Origin: Sordaria brevicollis | Lineage: Eukaryota; Ascomycota; Sordariomycetes; Sordariales; Sordariaceae | Reading direction: 5' to 3' | Length of the DNA stretch: 64,000 nt | Assembly (NCBI GenBank): GCA_033439795.1 | Contig: JAUTDP010000005.1 | Location: 930,001 to 994,000 of the forward strand | In this document: positions 59,774-64,000 of the stretch, piece by piece | Layout: each line of letters starts with the position of its first letter | Position numbering within the stretch: the stretch's first letter is position 1 | Made by a program: the position numbers and the translations under genes | The notes under the pieces: generated by a model | Database searches by the model: none | What the model was told of the DNA's origin: nothing | What the model saw: the letters and a program-made list of their open reading frames with translations, nothing else

Positions 59774-62355
59774 TTGATGGCCCAGGCGTCGTGGAACAAT
59801 TGCGTGCACTGTAGCGTGCCTGGGCCAGGCCTGTTGGAAAGCGGGCCTGGCAAGCTAACCCGGCCTTGTGTTTCCGGTGGGAGGCCCGACTCCCGAGCAA
59901 GAACCGACCCCAAAATAGCAACTCGAGGAACGAGGTTGATGAGATGCAGAAAAGCAACGAACTGCCCTGAAGATCCAGGGGTATCAACGGTCTTTGGAGC
60001 AAAGTCCCAGACTGCGTTTGCCAGAGCAGTTCTTCAACTCTTAGAAGTTCGTTCTTTTTCATGGTGTTCTTCTCGGCTCACATGTTTGTTTCAGTCTATT
60101 TCTTGAAGTCCTTTTCCCTTCAGACCATCATCTTGACCTCTTTTGGTGTAGATGGTGAGACGCAAAGACAATGATACTCGGACGGAACGGTGATGATTGG
60201 ACAAGGGATCATCAGCCAATTTTAATATCAGTTCGATGTGATTCCATCATATCAATCTCCCCCCACCAGGGCACTTTGGGAAGGTAGAGGGTTGGCCAAG
60301 TCATAGTCCCAACCACTATGCTACATGGCAATATTATGGGCATATATGGCGCCGGCTGAATGTGTCACACAGAATGGGACGGAGGCATAGAGGTATGAAG
60401 ATGGTGTCTTAAAGTACCACTGTTATTTGCCGTCAACGTTATGCGCATAGTTGCAGGTTGGCAGAACTTGTAGGGACTTGATCACAGTATTTATTGTTTC
60501 CGTGTCTCTCTTTGGTCCTATGTTACTCTGGGGCAAAGCATGGTCCGATCGCATGTTGACTTGACAGAAATTCGTTATGTCTTGTTCATGAAGAAACAGG
60601 CCGGGAAAGAAGAGAAAAAGTCACTGCGTCTTGAGTACTAACAACTCCCCGCCTGTAATTCGAGACATCAAGGGTGGTGATGTGCCCAGCTAAACCGCTT
60701 TCAGCACATCGAAACCCCTTTTAAAGTCTCTCATCACAGCAGGCGCAATTGTTAAGAGTGCATGGTGCACCTTCCCGCAACCATGGCTCTCATGGATGGC
60801 TCTCATGGATGACTTCACTTGTCCACTGGGCTGCAATTGCCGAGCATTGTTCGCCATGTTCATACGATGATACGGCAACCCCAACCCCAACCCCACTCTC
60901 TCAAAGTGATCTCTTTTTTCTTTCATCTCATTATTCGAACCACCCGAACTCACCCTCAGTCTCACTTACACCTTGTGAATGGTCATCTGCTTGTGCCTCT
61001 CCTTTTCCCAAGGCAGCCTCTATAGCTGATAATTCGCGGGTGAGCCAGCCACTACGTTGACGACGCTCCACTGGCCGTCGTCGCCATCGCTCCTTATTTC
61101 CCAATCATCGCTCAAAGAAGACGACCGTTCATTTGCCGCCGGATCTTAAATCGACCTCCAATTTCGTCCGAGTGGGTAAACTAAGCCGGTCCGAGAGAGG
61201 CCCTCTCCAGCGCCCCACGCCTGCACGCGCTTCCACCCCAAAGTTTCCCGCCAACAACCCGGACAAAATCCACCAGAACCCCTCGAAACGGGAGAGTCCG
61301 TCCCTGACGAGCCCTGACGATTTGACAAACGAGACGGGACTTTGTTGTTCTCCTAGTTCAGCCTCGGCGTATCTCTCTAACAAGCCGTGGTTGTGGCATC
61401 TTCATCACCCCTCCTTGCCGTCAGCCAGGTCGCCAGTACTGTACACTTTGACTAGGTAACTATACTATCCGTATACTCGCTTTTAACACTGAACGCTCAA
61501 TTCGAAGTCGACGACGGGAACATTCTTCACTGGTTATTATCTCCAGGTATCACCGTTCGGCTACGCTACACGGGCATCACACTGGTACGGAGATCTGCGC
61601 CCACTCATACCTACGTTTGCGACTTGATCCCCCTTTGGTTTTCATTATCTTCTCAAGCCGTTCCCTTGGAAGATCTATTTCCCATCTGGACTTGTATTGG
61701 CAACACATGTCTAGTTTGGTCAGCTACACGACCCGGGACCAGTAGTCACGCACACATACGCATCTCGGCTTAGTGCTACTGTAGCTGGAGGTACCTTGGC
61801 AAGTGCTAGCCTGCTACCTACCTCCCGTCCGAGCCCTTTGCTCCCGGCCGCCCCTCTGCGCAAAGCTTGCCCGCTCACCAGGCACGGCTATCCTCCAAAC
61901 ACCACTCGCTCGACCTGACCTCATGCTAAACACCAACGGTTCATGCAGCAGGAAGGCCATGCTCGCCAACAACCGTTATTGCCCGCAAAGAACATGATGC
62001 GATCCACCCAGGGCCTCAGACACCGAGTCCATTGACGGCATTTGCTCCGTATTTCCAACGCACTCATTTACCGATTGACCCACCCGCGCATTGATTGCCT
62101 ATACAACAACCCACCTACACCCACGAGACGAGACCAACGAGACCCTCCGCGGCCCTCGACACCCCTCGACGCCCCTCTACCGAGTTCCAGATACCCACGA
62201 TACCCGCTCGCCTATTGCGTAGGAGAGGAGTGAGGAACCACCCCCGAACGACACGTTGGCAGCTTGCGCTGCTGGGACTGTACTCTAGTGTACTGCCCTG
62301 CCGGTAGCGAAGCGGTTGTTTCACACGTCCCGCCCGCAGCAGCATCATTATCAAC
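59774..62355. other. Promoter and long leader of the formin gene
   Basis: A 2.6 kb region between the hAT element and the formin start. Just right of the element is a short inverted pair GGCCCAGGC/GCCTGGGCC (about 59780 and 59820). A 15 bp sequence CTCATGGATGGCT is tandemly repeated near 60788-60812. From about 61 kb it is pyrimidine-rich, like a long 5' leader, with several upstream ATGs (61803, 62042, 62095, 62264). No gene recognised. Confidence 0.5.
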
Positions 62356-64000
62356 ATGTCCTCTTACGACAAGAATGGGAGGGCTACCTCCTCGAGCGGC
62401 AAGGCCTCCTCCTTCTTCGCGAGGGCCACTGGCAAGAATAAGGCCGACAAGCGGAACACGAGTGATGAAGGTGGCCGATACCTTGCCGCCGACAACGACG
62501 CCGCCAGTACCCATACCCGCAGCTCGCGCCACTACCGGGATTCGTCCGTAATATCTTTGGACCGTCCCGACACGCCCGAATCTGGCCTTAACATGACGGC
62601 AGGGGTTGTCACGACGATCCCCTATGACGCTGCTCCCCCCGACCGTCGCTCCCCCCTTGTCGTCGACCACCTTCCCAGGCCCGACCAGATGCCCGTAAGG
62701 CGAGACCTAGTACCACACCATCTCAACAAAGGCACCGGCGATTTTCACCAATATCCTACCTTCGACCAAAGCCCAAACTCCCCCTATAATGGGCAGTCAC
62801 CCAGCGCATCCAGTTCGCGCTCAACCCTCGCTTCCGCAAACATCACGATGGCTTCCACGGGCCGCCAGGCCCAGTATCAACAATGGGGACCACCAAGAGA
62901 AAGCAGCTTGCCCGGTTATAACCCCAATTCCAGGGGCAACTCGTACATGACGACCCGCAGTTCTGGCGACAACACCAGCATCTACTCAGGTAGGGACGGA
63001 CACTACCAAGAAGCCCCAGGAACCAGCCATCGCTCATCCAGGATAGGACTCCCTAGTACTTCGTCGCAATCATCCTACCTTTCTCACCACTCCCATAAGG
63101 ACAGAGACACCCAGCGTTTAACCAAGGTCGCGGCCGGCCATCAGGGCTCCGAAGGCTTCAACTTCCCTAAACCAGACGACGACACTATGATCGAACAGAT
63201 GTTCATAAACCTGATGCAAAAGCGAGGATGGCATAACCTCCCGGACCAGGCCAAGCGCCAAATGATCGCATACCCCGCCGCAAAGAAATGGACGTTGATT
63301 TACCAGGACCGACTCACTGAGTGGCAGGGCGAACAGAAACGCAGGCAAACCGCCAAAATCGGCCAGTACAGCAATATCGATATCACACAATCATCCGATG
63401 ACGAAGGCAGTCCCGAGTGGTATGTGCGCAAGGTTATGGAAAATGCGCTAGACAGTAAAGGACTTGGAGGACTGGAAGTCAACCTTCGAACGCAGCAGAT
63501 CGGCTGGGTCAAGCGCTTCATCGATTGTCAGGGACAAATCGCTTTGACCAACGTCCTCCTGAAGATGAACCGAAGGACCGCCCTCGGACCTGCTCAACCG
63601 GATAATGGGAGACTGGACAAGAACTTGGACCGGGAATACGATATCGTCAAGTGTCTCAAGGCCTTGATGAACAACAAGTTCGGCGCAGACGATGCTTTGG
63701 CTCACCAACAGGTCATCGTGGCTCTGGCTACCTCCCTGATATCTCCTCGACTCACCACTCGAAAGCTCGTCAGCGAAGTCTTGACATTCCTCTGTCATTG
63801 GGGCGACGGCAAGGGCCATGTCAAGGTCATCGAGGCCATGGACGTTGTCAAGGCCCAACAAGGCGAAAACGGGCGCTTCGATGCTTGGATGCGACTTGTT
63901 GAGGTCACCGTCGACGGCCGTGGAAAGATGGGCAGTTTGGTCGGTGCCAGCGAGGAAGTACGAAGCGGTGGTATTGGCATGGAGAATTTGCTTATGGAAT
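62356..64000 (+). CDS. bni1: Formin, Bni1/SepA type (N-terminal part, runs off the window)
   Basis: An open frame of 548 codons without a stop runs to the window edge; no intron is needed. The first about 260 residues are Ser/Arg/Asn-rich and disordered. From about residue 270 the GTPase-binding and FH3 domains of fungal formins appear: MIEQMFINLMQKRGWHNLPDQAKRQMI is followed by PAAKKWTLIYQDRLTEWQGEQ, then SPEWYVRKVMENALD and armadillo-like helices (KCLKALMNNKFGADDAL..., WMRLVEVTVDGRGKMGS). FH1 and FH2 lie beyond the window. Formins nucleate actin cables and rings for tip growth and septation and are activated by Rho GTPases. The start at 62356 follows a long leader and gives the expected N-terminus. 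Confidence 0.92.
   Translation, partial: MSSYDKNGRATSSSGKASSFFARATGKNKADKRNTSDEGGRYLAADNDAASTHTRSSRHYRDSSVISLDRPDTPESGLNMTAGVVTTIPYDAAPPDRRSPLVVDHLPRPDQMPVRRDLVPHHLNKGTGDFHQYPTFDQSPNSPYNGQSPSASSSRSTLASANITMASTGRQAQYQQWGPPRESSLPGYNPNSRGNSYMTTRSSGDNTSIYSGRDGHYQEAPGTSHRSSRIGLPSTSSQSSYLSHHSHKDRDTQRLTKVAAGHQGSEGFNFPKPDDDTMIEQMFINLMQKRGWHNLPDQAKRQMIAYPAAKKWTLIYQDRLTEWQGEQKRRQTAKIGQYSNIDITQSSDDEGSPEWYVRKVMENALDSKGLGGLEVNLRTQQIGWVKRFIDCQGQIALTNVLLKMNRRTALGPAQPDNGRLDKNLDREYDIVKCLKALMNNKFGADDALAHQQVIVALATSLISPRLTTRKLVSEVLTFLCHWGDGKGHVKVIEAMDVVKAQQGENGRFDAWMRLVEVTVDGRGKMGSLVGASEEVRSGGIGMENLLME

Noticed and set aside
59769..60062. 97-codon minus-strand frame just right of the hAT element
   Set aside because: No motif; lies in ordinary flanking sequence beside the target duplication.

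Overview
The window looks like a filamentous ascomycete chromosome, most likely Neurospora or a close relative in the Sordariales. The genes carry many short introns of about 50-150 nt with GTATGT/GTRAGT-type donors and CTAAC/CTGAC-type branch points. Two transposons are saturated with C-to-T and G-to-A changes, mostly CpA to TpA, which is the signature of repeat-induced point mutation (RIP), while the flanking genes are intact. Gene boundaries below were built by reading splice sites and joining exons; each model gives a continuous frame, and most look full length for their family.

Left part (1-31 kb): a Rheb GTPase; cytosolic seryl-tRNA synthetase (two introns with GC donors); a small Zn2Cys6 regulator with a Gln-rich region; a 3.5 kb gene-poor stretch; a ZUFSP-type (peptidase C78) deubiquitinase; an ITPase; adenylate kinase 6 (Fap7-like); a 502 bp MITE-like element with long inverted ends and a TA duplication; class V myosin; D-3-phosphoglycerate dehydrogenase; and nucleosome assembly protein Nap1.

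Middle (31-48 kb): a P5B ATPase of the Ypk9/ATP13A2 type, a cyclopropane-synthase-like SAM methyltransferase, a short complex I (NDUFB2-like) subunit, then a 5.5 kb Ty1/copia retrotransposon with 194/196 bp LTRs and a 5 bp target duplication. Its polyprotein is destroyed by RIP but landmarks for Gag, protease, reverse transcriptase and RNase H remain in one frame. About 400 bp further lies the CDK9-like kinase Bur1/Sgv1. Its TAG stop is followed in the same frame by 166 open codons rich in Asp/Glu.

Right part (48-64 kb): an unrecognised multi-span membrane protein, the RNase P/MRP subunit Pop8, protein phosphatase 5, a small single-span membrane protein, a RIP-degraded 3.3 kb hAT DNA transposon with 8 bp target duplication, and the N-terminal part of a Bni1/SepA-type formin running off the window end.

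Themes: growth control and polarity (Rheb, myosin V, formin), serine metabolism and charging (PGDH and SerRS, each with a perfect TGACTCA upstream, the Gcn4/CPC1 site), chromatin and transcription (Nap1, Bur1), and nucleotide or RNA housekeeping (ITPase, AK6, Pop8). There is no operon-like organisation. The most notable observations are the open reading frame behind the Bur1 stop, the two GC-AG introns in SerRS, the MITE, and the frame-preserving RIP decay of the copia and hAT elements. No tRNA, rRNA or CRISPR was recognised by eye.
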